From Paraglomus occultum (Eukaryota > Glomeromycota > Glomeromycetes > Paraglomerales > Paraglomeraceae): a stretch of 58,176 nt of DNA. Location: positions 1 through 58,176 of the forward strand of contig CAJVPJ010000045.1 of assembly GCA_910592205.1 (NCBI GenBank), given 5' to 3'. The position numbers and the translations under genes were made by a program. Under the pieces are notes generated by a model. The model had not been told where the DNA came from, made no database searches, and saw only the letters and a list, made by a program, of their open reading frames with translations. Below, piece after piece: positions 22,309 through 33,900 of this stretch (positions are counted from its first letter, which is position 1; the number at the start of each line of letters is the position of its first letter).

Positions 22309-22830
22309 CAGTGAACCAAGCCTGGATATAATAAAAACCTGAATATAACAATCCTTCCTTCTATTTCTTACCATTGAGAATCATTAAATAGCCCACAGGC
22401 TTAAAGAAGTTCACTATAATATCACATCGCGAAGTAGCCGTGTGCGAGTAATTATGCGAACTATATTAAGAAAGGCGTGTTTGAAAATCATATGAAATGG
22501 TGGTTCGTGATTATGTAATAAACAGAGATAACGTAGACAGTTGTTACATTGTTTTTAAGGCGCAACCAAACATCCCATGAATAAGAGCCCCTTTATATGA
22601 TGAAGGTGGGCTCTTATTCATGGCAGTTTACGGTACATATTAATATCCAACACGTTTTGTTTTCTCGAAGCAAATTCCTTGGAAACGATTTCTTTTTTCA
22701 ATTGCTTAAACCTCTGACGAAAGTATTATCAACAATAAAGTCGTTCAGAGGAATTTTTGACTATAATGCGAAATTTACTATATCGAGACTTTACTATATC
22801 GAAACCTTACTATATATCGAGACTTGACTG
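22309..22830. mobile_element. Candidate pogo-like non-autonomous element
   Basis: The right end, read inward, is CAGTCAAGTCTCGATATATA, preceded outside by TA. The left end begins CAGTGAACCAAGCCTGGATA. Both resemble pogo/Tigger termini (CAGT...CCTCGATATAA). Next to the right terminus a roughly 17-bp motif of the type ACTATATCGAGA is repeated three times (22770-22825). No transposase is encoded. The left boundary is less certain because the flanking TA is not directly adjacent. Confidence 0.5.
22575..22623. repeat. 16-bp inverted repeat with 17-nt loop
   Basis: CCATGAATAAGAGCCC at 22575-22590 is followed 17 bases later by its exact reverse complement at 22608-22623. It lies inside the candidate pogo-like element and would form a stable hairpin in single strands. 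Confidence 0.9.
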
Positions 22831-23434
22831 TATATGTACTACGCTGCACAATTTTGCCCAGCCCGAGTATAAAGAGAGTTGGATTGTAGATGACGCGTAC
22901 AGTACACGTGTATATTGACGCGTTGATATACTTGCATTTTATCATTATTTTTTCCGAAACGGATAATAATTGGTGTCAAATATATATTTGTGAAGTCATG
23001 TGAAAACCATGTTTTCTATAAACGCACACTCTCATTATGTTTTATTAGCCACTAAAGTTTTCCGAATATTCGGCTATGGCTAGAGTACGCGCATATGCAA
23101 ACAACTTTCGATTTAGTTTTCTCCAAGTCATTATTATTGTCAAATAAAATATAGTATTACAGGTAAATTTTGTAAACAAGCGGCTAGAACAGAACACCTA
23201 GTTAACGTGTTACAAATTAAATCCAGCCATTCTAGCTTGATTACTCGTAACTGTCCATTTCTCTCATCTACTAATCAGTCAAGTAACCTATCCTGCTGGA
23301 ATCATGCTAAATCTTAGAATACAGCGGGAAGAAACCATTTTTTCGCGTTACTATAAATAACGGAGAATTAAAGAGGTCATTGTATACAACCTCATTCCTC
23401 TATAGTGAATTCTTCAAGTTTTTTGTACCTCCCA
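22831..23434. other. Intergenic region
   Basis: AT-rich spacer between the transposon-like element and the 3' end of TMA46. No coding signal or repeat seen. Confidence 0.5.
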
Positions 23435-25063
23435 TTAATCTTCATCCTCATCATCCAAATCATCCAAATCCTCATTAGCAAACAAATCGGCCGTCACCCT
23501 TACTCCTTCCTCAGTAACAATAGTATTATTGTCCAATTGCTTACTAGACCCTTCCTCGTTATCATAAAACTGGGTTCCAGTCTCTTCCACCTCAACATCC
23601 CTTGATTTCCCATAAGTCTCCTCCTCCCTACTCTTCTTATTCTCATCAGACCCTTCTTGTTCGCGCTTATACTTATTAATGTCAAACACATCATCGTCGT
23701 CATCGTAATCGTCTGCTTGGTTCACTAGGTCAGGATTAAAGGTAAAAAGATCGCGTCCTGACATGCCCTGTGCTTTGCCTGCTTTGTAGGCGGCAGCTTT
23801 GGCCTGCTGCTTGAGTTCTTCCTCGGCCTCTTGTTTTGATCTGCGGTTTTTCTTCCACTCTGTAAATGTCTCTAAAGTTACGGGAGTAAGATTTGGCCCA
23901 AGGTTGTGACGCTATATCGAATAGAATGTAAACAAGACATTTAACATAGTGATTAAATAGATTGACAAGATTACCACAAGACAGTAAATTAAAATAGAAG
24001 AAGAGGGTCTAAGACGATCAACAGATTATGATGTATGTCAAGCATTATGTGTATGATTGCTTACTTCAGTCTCGAGAAATTCCTCAAGAGTGATTGTTTC
24101 AGCATTTTCCTCTTCTTTCTTTTGACCTTTGGTGACAAGAACGTATCCAGGCGGAAGTGCATGCCTGTATTTACAGTTTTTGCCTTTAAGAAATGAAGAG
24201 AAAAATAACCGACAAATGTTCAGTCATTAAAAAGTTTATAAACAAGATCGTTCATTTCAACAAAAAACTGGCCAGATCACCATACCTCCATTAGGACACT
24301 CCCAGAACCAACCATATCTCTGATTTTCTATCGCTTCTAAGAAATATTTGCACACAATGTCGGTGGTAACTTGACTCCCATGTTTTGATTTCACAACCTG
24401 CTCCAATTTTTTTTGATCCCATGTATCCATTGTATCTGGATTTAATTGTCATAGCGAAGTCAATATTTATGAAAGACCTGAACTCCTCTCTTCCTTTCTC
24501 TTCGCCTCCATTTACATACTATACCTATTTTCTTATCTCCAATCGTCCTGCTATCAGTATACAAATCAATCTTAGCACTCTTACGCTCTACCGCCAAATC
24601 ATGAGAGAATTTACACTTGTCTCCTTTTTGACATTGTCCACTTTTAAAGAACTGACATAATACCGTCTTTGGATCGACGCCAAATGGAACCTTTTGAGTT
24701 TGCACTGGCTTGAAGAGTTCAGCGAGTTCTTCCTTCTTTTTTTGTTCAGCAGCTTTCTTTTGAGCAACGGCGTCTTTCCTGGCATCGGCCTCTTTCTGTT
24801 ATGCGATGGGCGAAGGCATATAGGGATATTTTCAAGTCAGCGGACGAGATTACCTACTAATTATTAATTATCTGCTCTAGCCGTACGATGCTTACTTGAG
24901 CTTTTCTATTCCCAGCTTGCATAACTTGATTCTCGATCTGTTTAATTTGTTGCTGAACCTTGGCAGATTTTTTCTTGTTTTTAAGACCAAAGGTCTTGTC
25001 TTCTACTATTTTCTGCTTCTCTTTTTGTTTAGATTTATCCGATTTATTCTTCTTGGGAGGCAT
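23435..25063 (-). CDS. TMA46: CCCH zinc-finger protein Tma46/ZC3H15 (DFRP1)
   Basis: Five exons join to 394 residues: complement of 23435-23911, 24065-24183, 24286-24435, 24525-24795 and 24896-25063. The start at 25063 gives the typical [16 protein letters not shown] opening, followed by a lysine-rich coiled coil. Two CCCH fingers follow: [19 protein letters not shown], and [19 protein letters not shown] continuing to CKYRHA. The DFRP domain comes next ([31 protein letters not shown]). The tail is acidic and ends DDLDDEDED. Known role: binds and stabilises the Rbg1/DRG1 GTPase and associates with translating ribosomes. Length lies between yeast Tma46 (345) and human ZC3H15 (426). Confidence 0.96.
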
Positions 25064-25602
25064 TTTTAATCGTAAAATAAAGAAAGCGGTGGGGAGACGA
25101 ATTTGAAAGTCGAAAGAAAGGTATATTTTATGTGGGTACTAGCCACAGAGGTAAAAATTTATTCAACGCCACAAATGCCCAAAAAGGTTCAAGTGGCGAA
25201 ACATTTGCATTCTTATTAATCCCCAACAGCATAACTATGATTAAAAATTAGAAGCAGATTACATCACGAACATATCAATAAGATCATATTAACTATCGTC
25301 TTGTATTTATCTATCGAATAAAATTCACAAGTCTGGCTTTGGCATTTTATCGTCAGATAAATTTTATGGCGGATATTGAATCATACCCTATTAGATGGAA
25401 AAGAAACATAATACGAACAAATTACTGTCATTAGACGCGACAGTTAATGAAAGTCTCAAAACGGAAACTTCAATCTTTGTTAAATTCATAGCGGGAGTTC
25501 TTTTGTAGACTTCAATGGGTCAACTAAAGAACTGTCTTGTTATTATTTCATGGGATAAAGTTGATGGTCAACAGAAGCGAGTTGAGATTCTGAGAGATTA
25601 CA
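25064..25602. other. Intergenic region
   Basis: TMA46 promoter on the left and the 3' flank of the carbonic anhydrase gene on the right. No gene or repeat seen. Confidence 0.5.
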
Positions 25603-26375
25603 TCATTTATTCGGATTACTTATGCTGACATTGAGATCTTCTAAAAGCCCTGTTGGCAAGTTGTACATCCATCCATGAATGCTTAACTTTTGTGGAACTG
25701 CCCATGCATCTTTAACAACTTGGGTCTCAGCAAGTTTCTTCACCTGTTCTTTAACGTTTAATCTTGCTAGCAACCCACTAAATGTGCTGGGATCATTTAT
25801 GCCCTCGAACTCTTTAACATGCTCTTTGTATATAGCTTCTATAGGTTTAATCCATTTTTTCACATTTGTTGGTAGCTTGTCATTATCAAAGTTTTCGACG
25901 CCTGCACACCCAGTATGACCTTAGAAAAGAATTAACCAAATATGTAAGTAATGGATAGATGGAGATTTCACAAAATAGATTAGATTAGATTTTCATACCG
26001 CATACGACTATATTCTCTACTTTGAGGTTTTGTACAGCAAATTCCAGTACAGCCATACAGTTGGTGTCTTCTGGGTCGAATTGATTAGCAACGTTCCTGT
26101 TAACAAACAGTTGACCAAAGCCCAGTTGTGTAACGATTTCTGGTGAGACACGTGAATCGGCGCATCCTGTCAGATAAATTAGATCAGATATGATGACCCC
26201 GCGTCAATAAACAATAGATGGATAGATCTGATATCTGATATTTACCAAACCAGAGAATCTTTGGGGCTTGCCCCGCGGATAGGTCTCGGAAAGAAGTCAA
26301 ATCAGCTTTCTTAGAATTGGCCCATATTTTATTGTTCTGAAGCACGGATAAGAGACCTGCACGCAGTGATGCCAT
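25603..26375 (-). CDS. Beta-class carbonic anhydrase
   Basis: Three exons (complement of 25603-25919, 25999-26166 and 26246-26375) give 204 residues, a normal length for the beta class. The zinc ligands are all present: Cys in CADSRVSPE, and His and Cys in CGHTGCAGV. The Asp-Arg dyad of CADSR is also present. Other family motifs are LFVNRNVAN and the C-terminal SIHGWMYNLPTGLL. The enzyme interconverts CO2 and bicarbonate, supplying bicarbonate for carboxylases and pH control. The first 15 or so residues contain no strong targeting peptide, so a cytosolic location is likely. A CAG-type acceptor just upstream could mark a 5'UTR intron. The gene is divergent from the Myb-like gene, with about 550 bp between the two start codons. 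Confidence 0.96.
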
Positions 26376-26927
26376 CACGCTACAATTGTAATGATATTTG
26401 CTAGGAATATTACCAATAGTTTAACGAGATTATTTATTTACCTCTGGTTATTGAGGGGGGGGAGTGGTATGAGAAGGGCGTTTTTATACAAAAGCTGATA
26501 GAGCTTTTTGTGAGATCAGTTAGGCAATACTTTTGTGTCATGATTCTATCTCGAACGTCCATGTCGCACTAACACAAGATCTCGATTGTATGTGACGCCA
26601 AGAGCAAAAACTACTGAGCGGGCTTCAATTGTTGTATATTCATAAGGTTAGATATAGCTTGGGAATATACTAAATTGCTGTCATGACAGTTGACTCTCGG
26701 TTCTTCAGGCAACATGACGTGGTATTAAAGGCATTTTATTCATACACTACATTATTCGGAATGTTGATTTTTTGATTTGATTGATAATACTCGATACCCC
26801 AACAGATGTTGTCCTATCATATAATAATAATAACAACTATTAATTATCAGCCAAACGAGAGTTCCCACATTTTCTACGATCACGTGCCAGAAACTTTTTA
26901 CAATATCACATAGTCTCTCGTTTAATA
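26376..26927. promoter_or_regulatory. Shared intergenic region of two divergent genes
   Basis: This 552-bp spacer must hold the promoters of both the carbonic anhydrase (left, minus) and Myb-like (right, plus) genes. I see a G-run near 26455 but no motif I can name with confidence. Confidence 0.45.
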
Positions 26928-27851
26928 ATGTCATTATTGCAGGCATCAAAACACCTATGTCGATTCAACGCTCGCAGTCTGCCCACGAATACCCGCCGTC
27001 AACTACATTCCCGACACACGACTCTTCTCTGGACGGAAGAAGAGCTGGTAAAGCTTATTCAGGCTGTTAAAGATCATGGATACGAGTGGGAGTACATTCA
27101 AGATAACGTCTTTCACGGAACGAGAAGTGCTCGTCAATTGAGCCGTAAATATGACCTTTGGGAGAAACGTCTTGAGAGCAATCCTATTTTGTTCTGGTAT
27201 AGTGCTGCTTCTCCAGCTGAAGACGAAGCGCTGAAAGAATTAGTCCAACAACAAGGTGTAAAAACTCGACTGCCATGGACGATAATTGCAGAGAAATTTT
27301 CAAAAAACTTTCCAGAACGTTTACCTGAAACTCTTGCGGATCGGTGGCGAAGATTAAGCGCTAATAAGCGTGGTAAATATTCGGATGAGGAGGATCAATT
27401 GATAAGAGACTTTTGCAAGGAGAATGGAGGTTCATGGGCTAGGTTATCGGTTTTATTAAACAGACCTCAGCGAAGCCTTCGCGCACATCATGCTGATTTA
27501 CAACTTAAGGAAGAGCGTGAGTCATGGTCGCTTGACGAACATTATAAAATATGTGCTATTTTAAGAGAGCATGGTCCAATTATGAACAAAATTGAAGAGG
27601 CATTCCCTCATAGATCCAAACCGTATCTGAAGTTGTTGGTAAAAAAATTATTAAATAAAGAACACAAATACGAGTATAATAGAGGGAGTTGGTTTCCTGC
27701 TGAGGTTAAAGCACTGAAAGAAGCTTGTCGCAGATATACTGGCACGAGAGGTTTATGGCGGAAAGTGTCTGCTGTCGTCAAATCAAGAAATGATGCACAA
27801 TGTATGAGATATGTAATTGCCCGAGGTTGGAACAACTTTGTAGATACATGA
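26928..27851 (+). CDS. Myb/SANT-repeat protein with possible mitochondrial leader
   Basis: An intronless frame of 307 codons. At least four tryptophan-containing Myb/SANT-like helical repeats can be seen: around LLWTEEELVKLIQAV, LPWTIIAEKFSKNF ending LADRWRRL, KYSDEEDQLIRDFCKENGGS, and SWSLDEHYKICAILREHG. Another begins GSWFPAEVKALKEACRR. Such arrays bind DNA in transcription factors. The first 30 residues have five Arg, two Lys and no Asp or Glu (MSLLQASKHLCRFNARSL), as in a mitochondrial presequence. This raises the possibility that it acts on mitochondrial DNA or RNA. That is an inference, and a nuclear factor remains possible. It converges on BZW with 316 bp between stop codons. Confidence 0.7.
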   Translation: MSLLQASKHLCRFNARSLPTNTRRQLHSRHTTLLWTEEELVKLIQAVKDHGYEWEYIQDNVFHGTRSARQLSRKYDLWEKRLESNPILFWYSAASPAEDEALKELVQQQGVKTRLPWTIIAEKFSKNFPERLPETLADRWRRLSANKRGKYSDEEDQLIRDFCKENGGSWARLSVLLNRPQRSLRAHHADLQLKEERESWSLDEHYKICAILREHGPIMNKIEEAFPHRSKPYLKLLVKKLLNKEHKYEYNRGSWFPAEVKALKEACRRYTGTRGLWRKVSAVVKSRNDAQCMRYVIARGWNNFVDT

Positions 27852-28167
27852 CAAACAATGGCATTTTTATACTTGATCTAAAAATGGGATATGTAATCTC
27901 TATTTGTTTGGCGCGTTATTCTGACAATACATAAATAAAAATGGTTTTTTGTACGGATAATCTCCGTAATTAGTTCTCAGCTCACTGACTTGGGAAACAA
28001 AAATTCAGTTACAAAAGCTGAATATACTAATAAAAACTACAAGTCTATATATTATTTGTATCTTATCATAAATACACACGCGTGTTCTTAAATCCCGTAC
28101 ACCCCTCCTTTTTCGCCAGTTCATACACATACTACACACAGTTCATCCATAACAATTAGATCATTAT

Positions 28168-30087
28168 TTACTCTTCCTCAGATTCGCTCTCAACAGTCTT
28201 CAGCCAATGGATAAATGGCTCCATCTGCTTCAAGAAGACAGTCTTTCCTTGATTTTTGGCTCCTTTTTCTGCCCAATATAAGATAGCACTCTCAGAAATA
28301 ACATCACTATTGTACAAAATCTGAACAATTTGACGAAAATGCTTCATCAACTTGGCATCTTCGTAACAATAAACTTGAACCTTTTGGAGAAGTGCAAGCT
28401 CTGTCTTCGGGTTTGTGCAGAATGCAGCGAGAACTTTTGACCAGTCCTGAAAATAGTTTTCGTAAAAAACCAAAGGGTTACATGGTAAACAAACCAGTCC
28501 TGACTGTCCCGCATAATTTATAATCACATTATCATCTCTTTTTTTTTTTTTAATTTTTACCTTGACTTGTCGCAAAGCCTGACTCTCAATCTGCTCAGGC
28601 CTTGAACTCCAGTCGACCGCCCCAATGAGCGCTTCCCAGACAATCTGCGCAAAATCTGCTTCCTGCCAACGGCTTTCCTTCATTTGATGTCTCAAGTAAG
28701 TAATAACCTCTGCCGGAGTGCTTTCCCCATCTAACAGCTCTTTCACATGTTCTATAGTTTGCTCTTTCATTGCTGCCTTTTGTTTCTTATTGTGATATTC
28801 GACAAGTTGTTTCATATCTTCAGCCTCAAAATATCGAGCAAAATATTCCTCATCACGCTTGTTTGGTGGGAAGAATTCCATAAGTTTCTTATGGATACCG
28901 GCTCTTTCCAGTGATGACCCTAGATGATCAATACTCTGCTCATTCAGATAAGCCTTGAAGACAGACGTGACAAATTGTAGAGAAAGGCCTAATTAACATT
29001 TGTGATATTTAGAAAAGACAGGGAATAAGTAGGGAGTTAGCGATCATCTCATTTGCAGCGAGCACGAATTGTTTGTCTATACAAAAGTTTATCTGTTCTT
29101 CATTGAGAAAGATGCAATTTTTTACCTTCTTTGACTAAATGTTCTTTGAACAGAATAGTCAAAACATTGACATTGGCCAATCCCCCTGATGTAAGCAAGC
29201 CTATTGCAGTGGCTAACTTGTTAATTTCTTCAGTGCTCCATTTGTTAATATATTGAAGCAAGTTCCTCAAGGTATCTTCAAAGATGTGCTGCAAGTATCT
29301 ATAACGACGGATAAGTTTATCGAAAACTTCGACGTGCTTCTTGATAGTCTCGGTATTATCTTCTGCAGCGAAGATTGAAAATGGACTGCGTGGGGCTCCA
29401 TCCTGACTGATGATTCCTCCAGGCGCTAGGATCAGTAATAAAAGAAATAAGGGGTATGTTGTCAATGCGTACAAATCGTCAGTGTGAGTTCCGGAATGTT
29501 CATAAAGGTTAGATACATATGCATACGCAAAAAATGCATATGACTATCAAGAAATTTCTCTATTATTTGTCCTCCTCACGTGGCTGATGATTCATGTAAC
29601 AAAATAATGCGGCGATTGCCTAATGGGCGATTCCAAAAATATAATTGAATATACATACCTAATATACCACCGGTCAAGAGAATTTCAAATAAAGTTTCGC
29701 CGTATTTATGATATTCAAGGTCGTTTCCAGCACGGTCTAACTGTTGAGCGATGTCTTCAAAGTCGCCAGGTTTGGCAGCAGATAAAGCCTTTAAAATATT
29801 ATCTCTGAATACTGCACAGTAAACAAAATTGAGCCATATTAATTAAAGAATGCAAATAAAAGTCTTTTTCTAATCTATGTTCGAACCAACACACTATAAA
29901 CAAACGTACCAGTTGGTTCGTACTTGGCTTGTGCTTTTTGCACACTCTGGAAAATGTAAAGACAAAATTTTAGTGTGCTAATCGATTTAGAATTCCTGCC
30001 ATGATGACATACCTTTTTAGTCTTGATTTTAACACCATGCAAAGCAGGTAAAGTCTTCGAGTTTGTACTGTTTTGTGTCCCACTCAT
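28168..30087 (-). CDS. BZW1: BZW/5MP eIF5-mimic protein (W2 domain)
   Basis: Six exons join to 423 residues, almost exactly the animal BZW length: complement of 28168-28446, 28561-28988, 29126-29425, 29659-29811, 29910-29946 and 30013-30087. It opens MSGTQNSTNSKTLPALHGVK. The MIF4G-like HEAT region includes FRDNILKALSAAKPGDFEDI, GNDLEYHKYGETLFEILLTG and the loop APGGIISQDG. The C-terminal W2 domain includes FAQIVWEALIGAVDW, YNSDVISESAILYWAEKGA and an acidic aromatic end, HWLKTVESESEEE. Known role: 5MP proteins copy the eIF5 C-terminal domain, bind eIF2 and eIF3, and tighten start-codon choice. They are absent from budding yeast but present in animals, plants and some early fungi. Divergent from RIC1. 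Confidence 0.96.
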
Positions 30088-30912
30088 CAAAGTATCAGCA
30101 GCTTATAAAAGTTCCTCCTCGGTGTTGCGGGATGAAAAGATGAGGAAACGGAACAACCGCATAGCTGCGGGCATTTATAGGACGTTAAACGCCTCAGACA
30201 AATTCAGTGCATTGCGCCACAGTCCTCCAATTAGTGCCAATTTTCTAGTCACGTGGCTATTTGCATTTCTGTTTTCCATTGCTTTATAATCAGCAATTAC
30301 AATTAATATTAATATATTAAACCGAAAAACACATGAATAGAGTTAGATGCTGGGAAATGGTGTTTTTTTTTTGAAGGGGGGGGGGGGGGATTCGCGCTCC
30401 ATTTATTAGAATATTAACAAGCTCATTCAATTGCATCCTGTTTTTATGTCAGATTGGCGAATGCACGTATTTAGTATCAGTACTGTAGGTTTTTCATACA
30501 TGATGTAGGAAGAATGATGAATGCGTGTAAGCAACAAGTGGTGGAAATTGGACTAAGAACATCGTCACAAAAACTTGGTCTTTTGTGCATTTACCAGTTA
30601 CCGTGTACATTCATAAAGTGAAAGGAAAGGGAGAAAACATCACTACCATCGTTATGTTTGATGTCATTAATTTCATTCTACACGAAATGACCGCTAGGAA
30701 TAATCGTTAAAATGCCATCTCTTAACACTTCAGTATTAGTGAGTAGAAATTGCTAAATGCGCATGGCGCTAAGCGTTCACGTGTTATGATGCATGTAGGG
30801 TTAAGCGATCTGCAGACAGGTATCGAACACGTGATTTATTATTTGAATTCTGATAGTATGAAGGTATTAGTATGTGAAGTTTTCATGCTAGCTTTGAATA
30901 AATAATATATTG
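30088..30912. promoter_or_regulatory. Shared intergenic region between BZW and RIC1
   Basis: This 825-bp spacer between divergent start codons carries both promoters. It includes a pure run of 14 G at 30376-30389, preceded by a T-run. A G-run of this length could form an unusual structure and is also a likely site of sequencing error. No named factor site was recognised. Confidence 0.5.
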
Positions 30913-33900
30913 ATGTACTGGACAAGTGGCATAGCAAAGGTTCTAACTGTTAGTAAAACGAATAGTTTAAGAGTCGAGAGCGTTGACGAGAAGGGGACAG
31001 TGGTCAATGAGGAGGGTGAAGAGAAAATCGGTGTGTCTCCAGTGATTTTACATATGCGACGCAATAAAAGTGGAAATCTGTTTATAACTCTAACTAAAGA
31101 CTCTATTCAACTTTGGAGTTTTCGGGTAAGCAATTCTCTTTTGTGTTAGATTTAGATTTGAGACAAAGGAGAACGGGCTCCTATAACTACATATACATAG
31201 GTTCGCATTCTGCAACGGTTGAAAAGGATTGAGGCAACTTTGTTCGGTCGCTAATGAGAATTAAGTATGGCTCTTGTAATATACAGTCAAATCTCTTTAT
31301 ATCGATACGAGTAACACCAGTCATTTTTATCGGTATAATCAGATACCCTCTTTATAACAATGCAATATAATAAGACTGATTCGGGTAAACGAAACTTCGT
31401 CGGCATAAAGAGGTTTGACTGTATTGATATTAACTAGTTTTTTTTAACTCGTTCTTTGGATGGTCATTATCAGTTGAGTAGAAGTCAACGCTCATGTATA
31501 GCACCTGTTGGCTAATTATTGATTCTGAGATATAGATAATAATACATAGATTTAAACCTGTAATTGGTTCGCTGCAAAGGCGAGCGTATGTAAAATGACT
31601 TGTCTCTTTAATGGGAAACATGGACATTTTGAGATGTCCAAATATATAAAATATAATAATTACTGAGGATAGTCCCAAAGCTATTTTTGTCAAAGTCGAG
31701 TGATATAGTTACAAATCTTTCGTTATCCCCGTTGCGTTTGGTAGAAGTATTTTAATTCAATTAATTTTCGGATTTTCTTATTTGTCATTATAGCCAACCG
31801 CATTGATATCACAGATAACGCGCACTGCCAAGTCAATTGGAGAATATGGTGCAAATGAGAACGTATTTTGGAAACCGGACGGAACCCTAGTAATTGTTCA
31901 GGTTGCTTTACTATCAATGTTTGTGTTTCCTCATAATCGTTGTCAGTACGCTTTACGAATATTGATCTATTGTCGTCTCATAATTATGTAGACAACACAA
32001 AATTGTCTACTCACCTATAGTGTTCTCCCATTCGATGATAAGAGTTTTAAATACCAATTCGGCAAAAATCCACATCATTACGCTACAGGAGCAGGAGAAG
32101 GACATGGAATCAAAACATTCTTGCTAAAATTCCGAATGACAATTCGGATTGATGCAGGCATGGAGACGTGAGTTTACGGGTATATATATAATTCAGATTA
32201 TTGAGGACGCGTCTCAATTATTTACCTGTTCTGTGATTACAGTGGAGTCGGCACGGAAGATTACTTGGTCGTGACGACAAAAAACCCTCCAGCCATCCAG
32301 TGTATTCCGTGGCAAGCAGAGCCGCGAGGGACGAAAACCAATATTCTCGGTAGATTAGACTTCGTGGAATCAAGAGGAGGTATTTTGCCGTCAATTTAGA
32401 CTGTTGATAATGTCAAGAAATTTTGACTTAGATTATCATTATTTGTGCTTTCAGCTAGCATCTTGCATATTTGTTATGATCATAAAATGGATCTGTATGG
32501 ATGGATCACAACAGACGGCAAAGCATATGCGGCTCAATTCGTTGAAGACAGATCATCTGTAAGTTGGATGTAAAACAGATATACACATGCAAATATGTGA
32601 TCGCTTGTTCTTATGTCTCTCTTACTAACAGCAGGAAGAGAAGAGTAAAGCCCCGCCAATCTATTGGTCTGGATTTTGTATTCACGGTGTCGGCGAAAGT
32701 CGAATACCAACAGAGATGAAGGCTACTCGCATATCAATAAACGCTAAATTTTCGCTTATAGCTGTCGGAACTGAGGGGTAGTTACAAATATCGAATTGAT
32801 TATGAAGTTCAAAGTGTCTTATTATGTTCCTAATGCGTCACTTTTCTTTTTCTTTCTTTCCTAGAGGTGTGGTCTATTTATACTATGCAAAAAATTATAT
32901 AGGAGGCATTTATTTCTCCCATAAATTGACGATCGGCGAAAGTTTAGAATCATTATCATCAAATATCCTTTATTCGTATGATTATTATTTCAACATGTAC
33001 AATTCGTTATTTCATATAGTCCTTAACCAACAGAAACACGCGTTTCTACTGGTGCAGTTACTTCTCTTGCGTGGACATCCGATGGTTACGCACTCGCAGT
33101 TGGATGGCGCAATGAAGGATTAGCTTTATGGAGTGTTTACGGACGGCTGTTGATGTCTACACTTCAGGATGAAGAACTACAGTCATTGTAAGCAATACGT
33201 TATACTAACAATGTATGTCCAGACGTCTTTATACCAACTTTATTTATTTTTACCGGTAGTCAGACCAGCTGCCAAGATGCTTTTGTGCACGGAGTGAACG
33301 ATATGGTAATAGATAATTTGTGTTGACATTTAATATTTACTGAAAAGAACCACTCTCACGTTTATTATTGATTGAAAGTTCTGGAGTTCAGGGAATTGTG
33401 AACTTTTTGTCTTGCATCAAGCAACAACATCAACTGGTAATTGTATATGCTTCAGTGAACTGTGGATTTAAAGTTATAAGTATTAACGATTATAGGCTAT
33501 CCATATTAGAAGAGCAATTGTACACTATTCCATTTGCAAGGTCAGCGGTAACTGGATTTCATAGCTCAGTAAGTGTGTTACATATAGTTAATAGTGGGAG
33601 GTATTGCACACGAGTATGAGCAAATGTACATACAATGTAATTTTAATCATTACCTGTGATCACTAGGATAATGCAAAGAGAGGATTTCTGCAGATGGATG
33701 ATCGCCTGCTACTTTATCGTGGTGGGGATCAGGAGGATCTCAGTGCAATAAATCCAGACGCTATCGTCTGGCAGCATATCCAGGTATCGTATACTAAAGA
33801 ATTTGAATGAGTTTTAAGTCGCTGGTAGTTTAATGCATCTTGCCTCATTTTAGATACCAATCATGTACATAAGCGATAATTGGCCTATTAAGGTACATTT

